This document shows, piece by piece, positions 1 through 7,283 of a DNA stretch of 27,020 bases. Made by a program: the position numbers and the translations under genes. Position 1 is the first letter of the stretch, and the number at the start of each line of letters is the position of its first letter. The stretch comes from an uncultured Verrucomicrobia subdivision 3 bacterium (GTDB lineage Bacteria; Verrucomicrobiota; Verrucomicrobiia; Limisphaerales; UBA11358): contig CAIOUK010000006.1 of assembly GCA_903861445.1 (NCBI GenBank), forward strand, positions 1-27,020. Direction: 5' to 3'. The notes under the pieces are model-generated. The model was not told the origin of the DNA, did no database searches, and saw nothing but the letters and a program-made list of their open reading frames with translations.

Positions 1-74
1 ACGCCAACAGCATTATCGCCAAGCTGAACCGTTCGGAAATCAAAGGCCAGAAGGTCAAAGTGAAACTGGCGTGA
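1..74 (+). CDS. C-terminal end of a probable RNA-binding protein (partial)
   Basis: An open frame enters from the left edge and reads 23 codons to a TGA at 72-74. The residues end in LNRSEIKGQKVKVKLA. An alanine/asparagine-rich helix followed by L-N-x-S-x-I-K-G-x-K-V-x-V-x-L-A resembles the last helix and beta-4 strand of RRM or DbpA-type RNA-binding domains. It could be the end of a DEAD-box RNA helicase or of a small RRM protein, but too little is visible to choose. The TGA overlaps the ATG of the next gene by one base (TGATG), so the two are probably co-translated. Confidence 0.5.
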   Translation, partial: ANSIIAKLNRSEIKGQKVKVKLA

Positions 75-493
75 TGAGCGACGAAGCGCCAATCGAATCA
101 GCGGAATCAGCGGTTCCGGCAAACAATGTCGAGCGGCTGTTTCCATTCGTGATAAAGACGCGCGGGCTGCTGGTGGGACGCGACACGTTGCGCGCGAACA
201 AGAGCAAGTTGCATTTCGTGCTGATCACAACGGACATCGCCGAAGCCAGCCGCGAAGAAGTGCTGAAAGATTTTTCCTTCTATCCGGTTGTGCAACATTT
301 CACCTGCGCAGACTTTGAAAAATTCTTTGCGGTCAAAGGTGCGAAGGCGATTGGCTTCACCAAATCCGGCCTCGCGCAATCCATCTACGCGGAGTTGAAG
401 TCGTTTCGCCTCAACAAACCCGAGGTGAAACCGACGCCGCCGAAGTCATCAAAGCCGGATTCAGTCCCAACTTCGCAGTTGTCTTCGACTTAA
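74..493 (+). CDS. L7Ae/L30e-like (YlxQ-type) putative RNA-binding protein
   Basis: This is a 139-residue protein. Residues about 30-110 follow the L7Ae/L30e pattern: RGLLVGRDTLR, then a lysine-containing segment before a hydrophobic strand (LHFVLITTDIAEASRE), then a segment equivalent to the x-YPVV strand, and finally GAKAIGFTKSGLAQSIYAEL, which matches the conserved A-I-G-x-x-x-x-x-L-A-x-x-I end of bacterial YlxQ/YbxF proteins. Members of this family bind kink-turn RNA, often on the ribosome. The last 30 residues are proline-, lysine- and serine-rich and probably disordered. I chose ATG 74 over GTG 71 because it overlaps the upstream stop in a TGATG coupling arrangement. The assignment rests on pattern similarity; the fold is fairly likely and the exact RNA target is unknown. 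Confidence 0.6.
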   Translation: MSDEAPIESAESAVPANNVERLFPFVIKTRGLLVGRDTLRANKSKLHFVLITTDIAEASREEVLKDFSFYPVVQHFTCADFEKFFAVKGAKAIGFTKSGLAQSIYAELKSFRLNKPEVKPTPPKSSKPDSVPTSQLSST

Positions 494-522
494 ATTTGTC
501 CGCCAGCGGTCGTGGCGCGGGT

Positions 523-915
523 TCATTGCCGCAGCAAAGCGGCGATCAAGACTAGTTGCAACGCCGTCACCGCCGCGAGAATTCCCCAAGTGGCCAGCTC
601 ACGCAAGCGCAGCCCGCGTTGGAGGGGGGCGGTGAGCCAGAATTGAATTTTGGCGGAGCCGAAAGAAATGATGTCGCCATGGCGCAGGCGCGTGGCGGTT
701 TGCGGTGCTTCGTTGACGGCGGCAAAGGCCGACGGCGCGGTTTGCAAAAAGAAGCCTTCGTTTTTCTGAAAATCCAAAGTGAGATGACTGTCCCAAACGC
801 CTTCGACATTGAGGCGCAAATCGTCCGCCGCCGCGCGGCCGATGCGAAAAGGAAAATGGCGGACGACTTGCAAGTCGCCCGCCGTTTCGCCGGAAAGGAT
901 GCGGAGTTGAACCAT
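523..915 (-). CDS. FHA-domain protein with a C-terminal membrane anchor
   Basis: This 130-residue protein has an FHA domain at residues about 4-95: FRIGR at 23-27, then a short acidic loop, then WDSHLTL at 41-47, which carries the conserved Ser-His. GD(I/V)ISFGSAKIQF at 80-92 gives the last strands. FHA domains bind phosphothreonine peptides. Residues about 108-128 form one hydrophobic helix, so the protein is probably a tail-anchored inner-membrane protein with the FHA domain in the cytoplasm. It is the last gene of the polysaccharide cluster, and its ATG overlaps the stop of the Wza-like gene by one base (TGATG), so translation is probably coupled. I infer a signalling or scaffold role linked to export. 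The partner is not visible, and the BY-kinase upstream is a tyrosine kinase, not a threonine kinase. Confidence 0.8.
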   Translation of the reverse strand: MVQLRILSGETAGDLQVVRHFPFRIGRAAADDLRLNVEGVWDSHLTLDFQKNEGFFLQTAPSAFAAVNEAPQTATRLRHGDIISFGSAKIQFWLTAPLQRGLRLRELATWGILAAVTALQLVLIAALLRQ

Positions 916-1535
916 CAGAAACGGCGGCGAACCACTTCAATTTGGTCGCCAGGATAGACCTGCGGGTCAGGCGCGGAGCCGTCGCCAATGTCATTTCCAT
1001 TCAGCTTGAAGCGCTGGCCGTTGGCGCGGATGAGCCAGATTTTACTGCGGTTGGCAAAGTCGCTGAAATCGCCGGCGGAGGTGATGGCTTTGCTGACGGT
1101 AATCTGGCCGACGTAAATCTGGCGGCCGGGATTTTTCACCTCACCGCGCACATAAAACACGCGGTCGCCGGTTTTGACGGTGACGGTGACGTGCGTGAAA
1201 TATTTGGGAACGTAAAGGTCATGGATGATGTTTTGCAATTCGCCGGCGGTGTAGCCGGCGGCTTTGACGTGGCCGATGAGGTCGAGATTGATGGTTCCGT
1301 CTTCTTTGATGGATTCTTCGTGCGGTGGGATGACCTCCGGCAAGCCGTCGAGCGCGACCGTGATGGTGTCGCCGACGTGCAGGCGGGCAACGGCGCGGTC
1401 GCCGGAGTCTTCGGGGTCGGGCGGGGCCATGACCTTTGAGTTGTCAGTCGTGGAACAACCGGCGAGACCGAGTGCCAGCACGGGCAGCAACAGCAGCAGG
1501 CTGCGTCGAAGGAATTGAAATGGTTTTGATTTCAT
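915..1535 (-). CDS. Wza-like polysaccharide export lipoprotein
   Basis: This 206-residue protein begins with a lipoprotein signal peptide: basic N-terminus, a leucine-rich core and the lipobox LAGC with the acylated cysteine at residue 27. Residues about 50-125 are the polysaccharide export (Poly_export) domain (LHVGDTITVALDGLPE, then EDGTINLDLIGHVKAAGYTAGEL). Residues about 126-200 form one SLBB-type beta-grasp domain (YVRGEVKNPGRQIYVG). The family forms the outer-membrane/periplasmic channel through which capsule or exopolysaccharide leaves the cell. It is shorter than E. coli Wza (about 380 residues) and lacks the C-terminal helix of the outer-membrane pore, so it resembles the short EpsE/GumB-like exporters that work with a separate beta-barrel; the beta-barrel gene at 3803-5185 is an obvious candidate. 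It lies 31 bases downstream of the kinase gene. Confidence 0.88.
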   Translation of the reverse strand: MKSKPFQFLRRSLLLLLPVLALGLAGCSTTDNSKVMAPPDPEDSGDRAVARLHVGDTITVALDGLPEVIPPHEESIKEDGTINLDLIGHVKAAGYTAGELQNIIHDLYVPKYFTHVTVTVKTGDRVFYVRGEVKNPGRQIYVGQITVSKAITSAGDFSDFANRSKIWLIRANGQRFKLNGNDIGDGSAPDPQVYPGDQIEVVRRRF

Positions 1536-1566
1536 CGGTCAGTAATTTAAAAATTCTGGTGACTAA

Positions 1567-3726
1567 TCAACTTTTCTGTTTGGTGCTGGATTCCGCAGCA
1601 CCAACAGCGGCAACGGGTTTGGTTTCCTGCTCGGCCGGATTGCGCGAGTAATAATAATCGTGATAGTAGCCGCTGTAGTAATAATAGCCTTCGTCCTGCG
1701 ACATATTGATGTTGTTGAGCACGATGCCCATGAAGTTGCCGCCGACTTTTTCGATCATCTGCTTGGCGCGGATGGTCATGGGCTGCGGATAGCGGCGGTA
1801 TTGGATGACTTGCATGACCAAATCCACTTCACTGGCGAGAATCGAGGCATCGCTGACGCCGAGGATGGGCGGTGAATCAAAGAAGATGAAGTCGTAACGC
1901 TGTTTCAGTTCGGCGATCATTTCTTTCATCTGCGCGGAACCGAGAATGCCCATGGAGCTATTAGGCAATTTGCCACTCGCCATGAAGTCGAGGTTGGGCA
2001 CGGGACTGGTCTGGATGACTTCCGGCAAGGTGTTTTGCTTGAGCAGATAATTGGTCAGACCGAGATTGTTCGACACCTTGAAAATCTTGTGGAGCGTCGG
2101 CCGGCGCAAGTCGGAATCCACAATCAAAATCCGTGCACCCGCCTGCGCAAACACGGTGGCGAGGTTGATGGTGGTGGTGGATTTGCCTTCGCCGGCGCCG
2201 GCGCTGACCACGACGATGGTGTTGAGCTTTTCATCCTTGCGCGAGAAGAGCAGGTTGGTGCGCAGGACGCGGTAGGCTTCGGCGTGTTTGCTTTCCACGC
2301 CTTCATCAATCAGATAGCCGATGTTTTGCGGAATGACGCCCAGCACGGCGGATTGGAAGGTGCGTTCCACATCGTCAATCGTCTTGACGCTCGTATCAAG
2401 ATATTCAATGAAGAAGGCCAGACCCAAGCCCATGATGAGGCCGAAGATCAGGCCCAAGGTGATGTTCACGGTTTTGTTCGGCCGCACGGGAGCTTTGCCC
2501 GGTTCAGCGAGGTCAGTGATTTGCACCATCGAAGTTTTGGGAATTTCCATCTCGAGCCGCTCGGCCTGGATTTTGGAGAAAAACAACTTGTGCAAATCAC
2601 GCATTTCTTCCAGCCGCCGTTTTTGGTCGTAGTAAGGCTGGAATTTGGTGGCTTCTTCCTGATCTAGCGCTTTGGCCTTCTCAACCTGTTGCACCAATGA
2701 ATCCAGCGCGGCCTTTTTGGAGCTGACCTGGCTTTCCATGCCCGCCATGATGCCGGTGACGCGGTCGTTAATCTGGCGATTCAACGTGTCAATCAGAGTC
2801 TGCACGCGGACGACATTCAAGTTATCCGGCGAATAATCTATCTTGAGCGCGGCAATTTTCCGTTGGGCTTCGTGATACTGGTCGAGCAACTGGCTCAGCG
2901 CACCATCATTGATCACCGTGGGCAGCACGTCGCGCAATTTTTCGGGACTCATCTCGTGCAATTTTTCCAGTTGCACCTTCAATTCCGTGTAGGCTTTTTC
3001 CCCTTCGATTTTCTGGCTGTTTAACCGCTGCATTTCTTCGTAGCTCAACGTCGGCGTCGGGGCAGAAGCGGGAGCCAGATCGCTGATGCCCAGGTCGCGC
3101 CGGAGTTTTTCCACGCCGGTCTGAACATTCTGAATCTGCTGATCCTGAAGGTTGAACTGTTCCTGCATTTTTTCCAGCCCGTTCTCGGTCAGTTGCCGGC
3201 GGGATTGCAAACGATAATCCCGGTAGGCTTCGGCGATGGCGTTGGCCAAATTAGCGGCTTCGTTGCGGTCCTCGCTGTAGACGGTGATGGCAATGAGCTT
3301 GGTGTTGCGCACCGGCGCCAGGCTCATGCGCCCCTTGAGGATTTCCAGGGTTTCCGAGGTCTTGAGAGTTTCGCCGTTGAAGTATTTTTTGCCCCATTCC
3401 GTGTTCAGGTTTAGCCGGCTCACGACGTTGCTCAAGACGATTTGCGACTGCATGATTTCAAACGTGGTCTGAATGAAATACGGGTCGAAGCCGGACATGG
3501 AAGCCGTCGGCGTATTTAACAAGCTGGCAATGTCATTCACATCCGATTCCACCTTGATGCGGGTGGTGCTGGCGTAGGATTCGGGCAGGATGAACGTCAC
3601 CGCCGTGGCAATGATGGCGGTGATGAGAAACACCGTGACGATGATCGCCTTGCGAATGCGGATGACGCGCCAGTAATCCAAAAAGTGCAGTTTGGCTTCC
3701 GGGGCTTGAGATTTGATGGGATCCAT
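1567..3726 (-). CDS. Wzz/BY-kinase: polysaccharide chain-length regulator fused to tyrosine autokinase
   Basis: This 719-residue inner-membrane protein contains both halves of a bacterial tyrosine kinase. TM1 is at about 26-47, a Wzz domain follows, a long coiled coil spans about 180-390, a proline motif is near 408-417 and TM2 is at about 421-440. The cytoplasmic kinase has Walker A (SAGAGEGKS, 508-516), Walker A' (ILIVDSDLRRP, 533-543) and Walker B (FIFFDSPP, 613-620). A tyrosine cluster at 681-693 has nine Tyr in YYYY, YY and YYY groups and is the expected autophosphorylation tail. Known relatives (Wzc, ExoP, CpsD-like) control polymer length and export through cycles of oligomerisation and tyrosine phosphorylation. 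No Shine-Dalgarno precedes the ATG, and an intrinsic terminator ends four bases before it, so expression relative to the upstream beta-barrel gene is probably attenuated. Confidence 0.93.
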   Translation of the reverse strand: MDPIKSQAPEAKLHFLDYWRVIRIRKAIIVTVFLITAIIATAVTFILPESYASTTRIKVESDVNDIASLLNTPTASMSGFDPYFIQTTFEIMQSQIVLSNVVSRLNLNTEWGKKYFNGETLKTSETLEILKGRMSLAPVRNTKLIAITVYSEDRNEAANLANAIAEAYRDYRLQSRRQLTENGLEKMQEQFNLQDQQIQNVQTGVEKLRRDLGISDLAPASAPTPTLSYEEMQRLNSQKIEGEKAYTELKVQLEKLHEMSPEKLRDVLPTVINDGALSQLLDQYHEAQRKIAALKIDYSPDNLNVVRVQTLIDTLNRQINDRVTGIMAGMESQVSSKKAALDSLVQQVEKAKALDQEEATKFQPYYDQKRRLEEMRDLHKLFFSKIQAERLEMEIPKTSMVQITDLAEPGKAPVRPNKTVNITLGLIFGLIMGLGLAFFIEYLDTSVKTIDDVERTFQSAVLGVIPQNIGYLIDEGVESKHAEAYRVLRTNLLFSRKDEKLNTIVVVSAGAGEGKSTTTINLATVFAQAGARILIVDSDLRRPTLHKIFKVSNNLGLTNYLLKQNTLPEVIQTSPVPNLDFMASGKLPNSSMGILGSAQMKEMIAELKQRYDFIFFDSPPILGVSDASILASEVDLVMQVIQYRRYPQPMTIRAKQMIEKVGGNFMGIVLNNINMSQDEGYYYYSGYYHDYYYSRNPAEQETKPVAAVGAAESSTKQKS

Positions 3727-3730
3727 ATCT

Positions 3731-3765
3731 AAAAAAAATGGGAGCCAGATTTAGACTCGGCTCCC
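3731..3765 (-). terminator. Intrinsic terminator or attenuator directly before the BY-kinase gene
   Basis: Read on the minus strand, a 7-bp GC-rich stem (GGGAGCC pairing with GGCTCCC, at 3759-3765 and 3740-3746) with a 12-base loop is followed by one A and eight T. This is the classic shape of a Rho-independent terminator. It lies after the stop of the beta-barrel gene (3803), and its T-tract ends four bases upstream of the kinase ATG (3726). It would end or reduce transcription from the beta-barrel gene into the kinase gene. Confidence 0.7.
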
Positions 3766-3802
3766 GGCAAAGTGTTCAATACATGATAAGCGTGCGGCTG
3801 GC

Positions 3803-5185
3803 TTAATAACTCGCGGTGACTCCGAGATAAACGCGGTTACGGGAAAAACTGCGACCAGCGATGCTAGACACCAAGTCGTCATAATTATAACCGGTATTCA
3901 GCGAGAAATGGCGGTTGAGCGCGTAGGATAAATCCAAGCCGAGGCTGTAGTCATAATCGTTTTCAGCGCTGTAGGCACCGCTTTGATATTGGGAAATTTG
4001 CATGCGACCGATGAGGGTGCCGGTCAGCTTGGGGGTGAAGCGGTGGTTGATGTCCGCATAGAGCACGGAGCTTTCCTGATATTGCGTCAAATGGCCGGTG
4101 CTGTCCGCTGCTGTGACGTCCGTGGAATTGATGTTGTGGGTAAAACCGAATTGCAAATAACTGCCCGGCAAATAGGTGTAAGCAAGGTTCAAGTCCGCGT
4201 AAGGCGACAATGAGGTTGAGTTGAAACGTGGTTCGGGGTCGTTGTAGTTGTCCGTGTAAGACACACCGCCTTTCACCGTGCCGACTAAATTGGGAGTGAA
4301 TTGATGTTGAACACCAACGTAGCCAGTTTGCGTCCAGTTATCGCGGTCTGCACTGTGATGAATAACAACAAAAGGAGGCGTTGCAAGAACAGTATAGGAA
4401 ATCGGCTCATTCGCCGTGTAATTCACCCAGCTAAATTGGTAGCCGACAAAACCCATCGTTTCCGGCTGGAAATGCCATTGCAAATCCAAAGCCACATTCT
4501 GCTCAATCCGATTCAACTGGCCAGCCATACTGGCTCCCTTACCGGTGCCCAGTATTGGCAATCCAACTGGTGGGATATAAAACGCTCCGAAAGGTATAAT
4601 GTCTGCAAGCGTTGCCCCGCTATTCTCGTAATCGTAAAAATCATTCCCGTAATGCAATTTGGTGCTGAACTGGCGGGTCCAGTCGGTGTTCAAAGAAATG
4701 TTCGCGTGGTTTGCGAGGTTGTTGCCGTTGATGCGATAAACTTGGGCGCTGGGCAACGCGGGATTCCCATTGATCAACTCCGGTTCCTGACCCACAGCAA
4801 AGCTATCCGTAAAATTGATTTTCCAACGCGTATTAAAAGCATGATCGAGCCAAAAATCCACCTGATGCGTCTGGTCAAACGGATTCAGCCCCAAATCCTG
4901 ACGATCTTGATAGTAATAAAGCCCGTAAATATAGCGCAAACCGATATCCGTTTGCTGCATGGGAACATTGATGGAAATGTTCGGGGTCAGCTCCGCGCCC
5001 GCACTGCCGCGGCCGCCGCCGATGTTATAATTGTCATCATAGAAGCCGCGCAACGACGCAGACACATTCCAAACCTTCGGCGTCAGAACGTCCAAGTTCG
5101 CTGCCATAGCGGACTGGATGCCGACTGTGCCCATGGCCACCAAACCCGCCGAGAAAAGAGTTTTTTTCAAAAGAGTTTTTTTCAT
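3803..5185 (-). CDS. Outer-membrane beta-barrel protein of an exopolysaccharide cluster
   Basis: This 460-residue protein has a signal peptide (MKKTLLKK, a hydrophobic core, cleavage near AMA-A at about residue 28-29) followed by many alternating, aromatic-rich strands, for example VSASLRGFYDDNYN, IGLRYIYGLYYYQDR and RVYLGVTASY. It ends in an aromatic residue after a final amphipathic strand, as expected for outer-membrane barrels. Such barrels are common next to Wzz/BY-kinase and Wza-like genes in Verrucomicrobia and are assumed to form or line the exit pore. GC content in the middle of the gene is about 43-50%, lower than in most neighbours. The first codons hold a small tandem duplication (KKTL-L, KKTL-F). 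It is the first gene of the minus-strand cluster, with a candidate promoter at 5258-5287. Confidence 0.8.
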   Translation of the reverse strand: MKKTLLKKTLFSAGLVAMGTVGIQSAMAANLDVLTPKVWNVSASLRGFYDDNYNIGGGRGSAGAELTPNISINVPMQQTDIGLRYIYGLYYYQDRQDLGLNPFDQTHQVDFWLDHAFNTRWKINFTDSFAVGQEPELINGNPALPSAQVYRINGNNLANHANISLNTDWTRQFSTKLHYGNDFYDYENSGATLADIIPFGAFYIPPVGLPILGTGKGASMAGQLNRIEQNVALDLQWHFQPETMGFVGYQFSWVNYTANEPISYTVLATPPFVVIHHSADRDNWTQTGYVGVQHQFTPNLVGTVKGGVSYTDNYNDPEPRFNSTSLSPYADLNLAYTYLPGSYLQFGFTHNINSTDVTAADSTGHLTQYQESSVLYADINHRFTPKLTGTLIGRMQISQYQSGAYSAENDYDYSLGLDLSYALNRHFSLNTGYNYDDLVSSIAGRSFSRNRVYLGVTASY

Positions 5186-5257
5186 TATACGTCTGTGAGT
5201 TCTATTCGACCCCCATCACATTTCATTCAAAATGAACCGGAGGATGAAACGCCACAA

Positions 5258-5287
5258 AGTTTATCAGCGCGGCCAGCGGCCAGTCAA
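5258..5287 (-). promoter_or_regulatory. Candidate sigma-70 promoter for the polysaccharide cluster
   Basis: On the minus strand TTGACT (5287-5282) is followed after an 18-base spacer by TAAACT (5263-5258). These match the -35 consensus in 5 of 6 bases and the -10 consensus in 4 of 6. It would give a leader of roughly 65 bases before the beta-barrel ATG at 5185. The rest of the 161-base gap (5186-5346) shows only a small 6-bp inverted repeat (TTCATT/AATGAA). This is a motif match only. Confidence 0.3.
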
Positions 5288-5346
5288 AATAATTCCTTCG
5301 CGAAATTCGACCGGCAAAAGCACCGAAAAACATGAAGATGACACAT

Positions 5347-7104
5347 TTATGTTGCCATTTTGACACCGGTTCGTTGCAATTGTTTTAACAGGATTTTCAA
5401 CGGCAGGGCGTTGATCACATCCGTCTTCTCTAGCCAGCCCTTGCGCGCCACGCCCGCGCCCAGTCGCAGGAAGCCCGCGTGCGCGTTGCGGTGCGCGTCC
5501 GGATTGATGACACATTTGACGCCCTTGCTTTTGGCGTAAGGCCAGTGCCGCCAGTCCAAGTCCAGCCGATACGGATTGCAGTTCAGCTCAATCCACGTTC
5601 CCGTCGCCGCGCACGCGTCAATCACCGCATGAATGTTGATCGGATACGGCTCGCGCTCCAGCAACAGCCGGCCGGTCAAATGGCCGAGCATATGCACAAA
5701 CGGATTTTCCGCCGCGCGAATCAGCCGCTTCGTATTCTCCACCTCGCTGCTGCTCGGAACGTGCAAACTCGCCACCACCACTTCCAATTCCGCCAGCACG
5801 TCGTCGTCCAAATCCAGCCGGTCTTTCAAAATATCCACTTCACTACCCGTCAACAGGCGGAACGCGCGACCTTCCTCCGCAAATTTTTCGTTCAACTCTT
5901 TTATTTCCAAAATCTGTTTCCGTAGCCGCGCCGCGTCCAACCCGTTCGCCTGAAACGACGCTTTCGAGTGATCCGTGATCGCCCAATATTCGAGGCCGAG
6001 ACCGTCCATGAACTCTGCGATTTCTTCCAACGTGTCGTGACCATCGCTCCAGTTCGAGTGATTGTGCAGCGCGCCTTTCAAGTCCGACCACTCAATCAAC
6101 TTCGGCAACTCGTTTTTCTCCGCCGCCGAAAATTCCCCGTGGTCTTCGCGCAGTTCCGGCGGCACAAACGCCAAGTCCAGCTTGGCAAAAATGTCCTCCT
6201 CCGTTTTGCACGGCACGAGCAACTTGGCGTCGCGCGTCTCCTCTTTCGACTTGAACAAGCCATATTCATTCAGCCGCAAGCCGCGCTGGATGGCGCGCTG
6301 GCGCATCACGATGTTGTGCTCCTTGCTGCCGGTGAAATACGCCAGAGCGAACGGAAATTCCGCATCGCTCACCACCCGCAAATCACATTGAATACCACCT
6401 TCCAAAATCACGCTCGCCTTCGTCTCGCCTTTTGCCAGCACCTTGACGATGCCGGTTTGGGAAACGAAAAACTCAATCACCGCCGCCGCATTTTTCGATG
6501 ACGCCAGCAAATCAATGTCGCCGATGACTTCCTTGAATCGCCGCAAACTACCCGCCGTGCTGCACCGGATCACATCGGGCTGCGATCGCAAAATTTCCAG
6601 CAACGGCTCTGCTGCCAGCCACGCATCGCTCAACCGATGCTTGCTCGCGTAAGTGCGCTTGAGCGCGATGCCCTCCAGAATATTCGCCTGCGTTTTCTCG
6701 CCGAAACCGTCCAACTCCGCGACTTTTCCCGCTTGGCACGCCTCCTCCAATTTCGCAATGGAATCAATGCCCAACTGCTTATTCATCGCCTGAATTTTCT
6801 TCGGGCCGAGACCGGAAATCTCCAGCATTTCCAACAGCCCCGGAGGAATCGAAGCCTTCAGCTCATCGTAATATTTTAATTTCCCCGTCTCGACCAGCTC
6901 GGTGATTTTTTGTTCCAACGCCGCGCCAATGCCCTTGATTTCGCCCAGCCGTTTTTCCGCGACGATTTTTTGCAGCGGCTCATTCAAACCTTCAATCGTC
7001 CGCGCGCCATTCGCGTAAGCCCGCGTCTTAAATGGATTTTCACCCTTCAATTCCAGCAGCGTTCCAATCTCGACCAAAATTTCGGCAACTTTGTCTTTGT
7101 CCAT
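5347..7104 (-). CDS. polX: DNA polymerase X family protein with PHP exonuclease domain (PolX)
   Basis: At 585 residues it matches bacterial PolX (B. subtilis PolX is about 570). The N-terminal helix-hairpin-helix region has LGEIKGIG (53-60), LEISGLGPKK (94-103) and LDGFGEKT (131-138). The nucleotidyltransferase core has the catalytic pair GDIDLL (Asp196, Asp198) and a third acid in QCDLRV (Asp241). The C-terminal PHP domain starts near 340 and carries metal-binding motifs: LHNHSNWSDG (His347, His349), ITDHS (Asp378, His379), GSEVDIL, ASLHVP and NPDAH. The family fills short gaps in base-excision repair and uses the PHP domain as a manganese-dependent 3'-5' exonuclease; all motifs look intact. 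The gene is divergent from thiD, with a large inverted repeat in the gap. Confidence 0.95.
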   Translation of the reverse strand: MDKDKVAEILVEIGTLLELKGENPFKTRAYANGARTIEGLNEPLQKIVAEKRLGEIKGIGAALEQKITELVETGKLKYYDELKASIPPGLLEMLEISGLGPKKIQAMNKQLGIDSIAKLEEACQAGKVAELDGFGEKTQANILEGIALKRTYASKHRLSDAWLAAEPLLEILRSQPDVIRCSTAGSLRRFKEVIGDIDLLASSKNAAAVIEFFVSQTGIVKVLAKGETKASVILEGGIQCDLRVVSDAEFPFALAYFTGSKEHNIVMRQRAIQRGLRLNEYGLFKSKEETRDAKLLVPCKTEEDIFAKLDLAFVPPELREDHGEFSAAEKNELPKLIEWSDLKGALHNHSNWSDGHDTLEEIAEFMDGLGLEYWAITDHSKASFQANGLDAARLRKQILEIKELNEKFAEEGRAFRLLTGSEVDILKDRLDLDDDVLAELEVVVASLHVPSSSEVENTKRLIRAAENPFVHMLGHLTGRLLLEREPYPINIHAVIDACAATGTWIELNCNPYRLDLDWRHWPYAKSKGVKCVINPDAHRNAHAGFLRLGAGVARKGWLEKTDVINALPLKILLKQLQRTGVKMAT

Positions 7105-7124
7105 GCAACCAGTGAAGCCAAAAT

Positions 7125-7233
7125 GAAACCGCTAATCCACGCTAATTTTCGCTAATGGGAAAATTTCAAGGCCGTCCGTCGTCGTGTGATTTCCATTTTT
7201 TGATTAGCGAAAATAAGCGCAGATTAGCGGTTC
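7125..7233. repeat. Intergenic inverted repeat (GCTAAT/ATTAGC family)
   Basis: The left arm (7125-7156, three GCTAAT copies) pairs with the right arm (7203-7233, ATTAGC copies) over about 30 bases with few mismatches. The spacer is about 46 bases. Together the arms would form a large hairpin in the divergent gap between polX and thiD. The arms are built from a GCTAAT unit spaced about 10 bases apart, so this is a structured repeat and not a simple palindrome. Confidence 0.8.
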
Positions 7234-7238
7234 AGTTT

Positions 7239-7280
7239 TTTTGCGCCTTTGCCTCTTTGCGCCTTTACGTTAATTTCCCA
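7239..7280. repeat. Short tandem repeat of GCGCCTTT/GCCTCTTT units
   Basis: Directly after the right arm of the inverted repeat there is a pyrimidine-rich tract of near-identical octamers (GCGCCTTT, GCCTCTTT, GCGCCTTT) ending in ACGTTAATTTCCC. It abuts the thiD start codon at 7284 and leaves no Shine-Dalgarno. It looks like a second small repeat family stacked onto the first. Confidence 0.6.
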
Positions 7281-7283
7281 AAA

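Noticed and set aside
523..5185. A complete Wzx/Wzy polysaccharide locus
   Set aside because: No flippase, polymerase or glycosyltransferase is present in the window; only export and regulation genes are seen.
5155..5187. Duplicated KKTL codons at the start of the beta-barrel gene as a regulatory repeat
   Set aside because: Only two short A-rich copies; a simple local duplication in a lysine-rich signal peptide explains it.
4301..5335. 344-codon open frame on the plus strand, opposite the beta-barrel gene
   Set aside because: The minus strand carries a signal peptide and barrel strands; the plus-strand product has no coherent pattern.
7125..7280. CRISPR-like array
   Set aside because: The units are an inverted pair and short tandem octamers, with no regular spacers and no cas genes.
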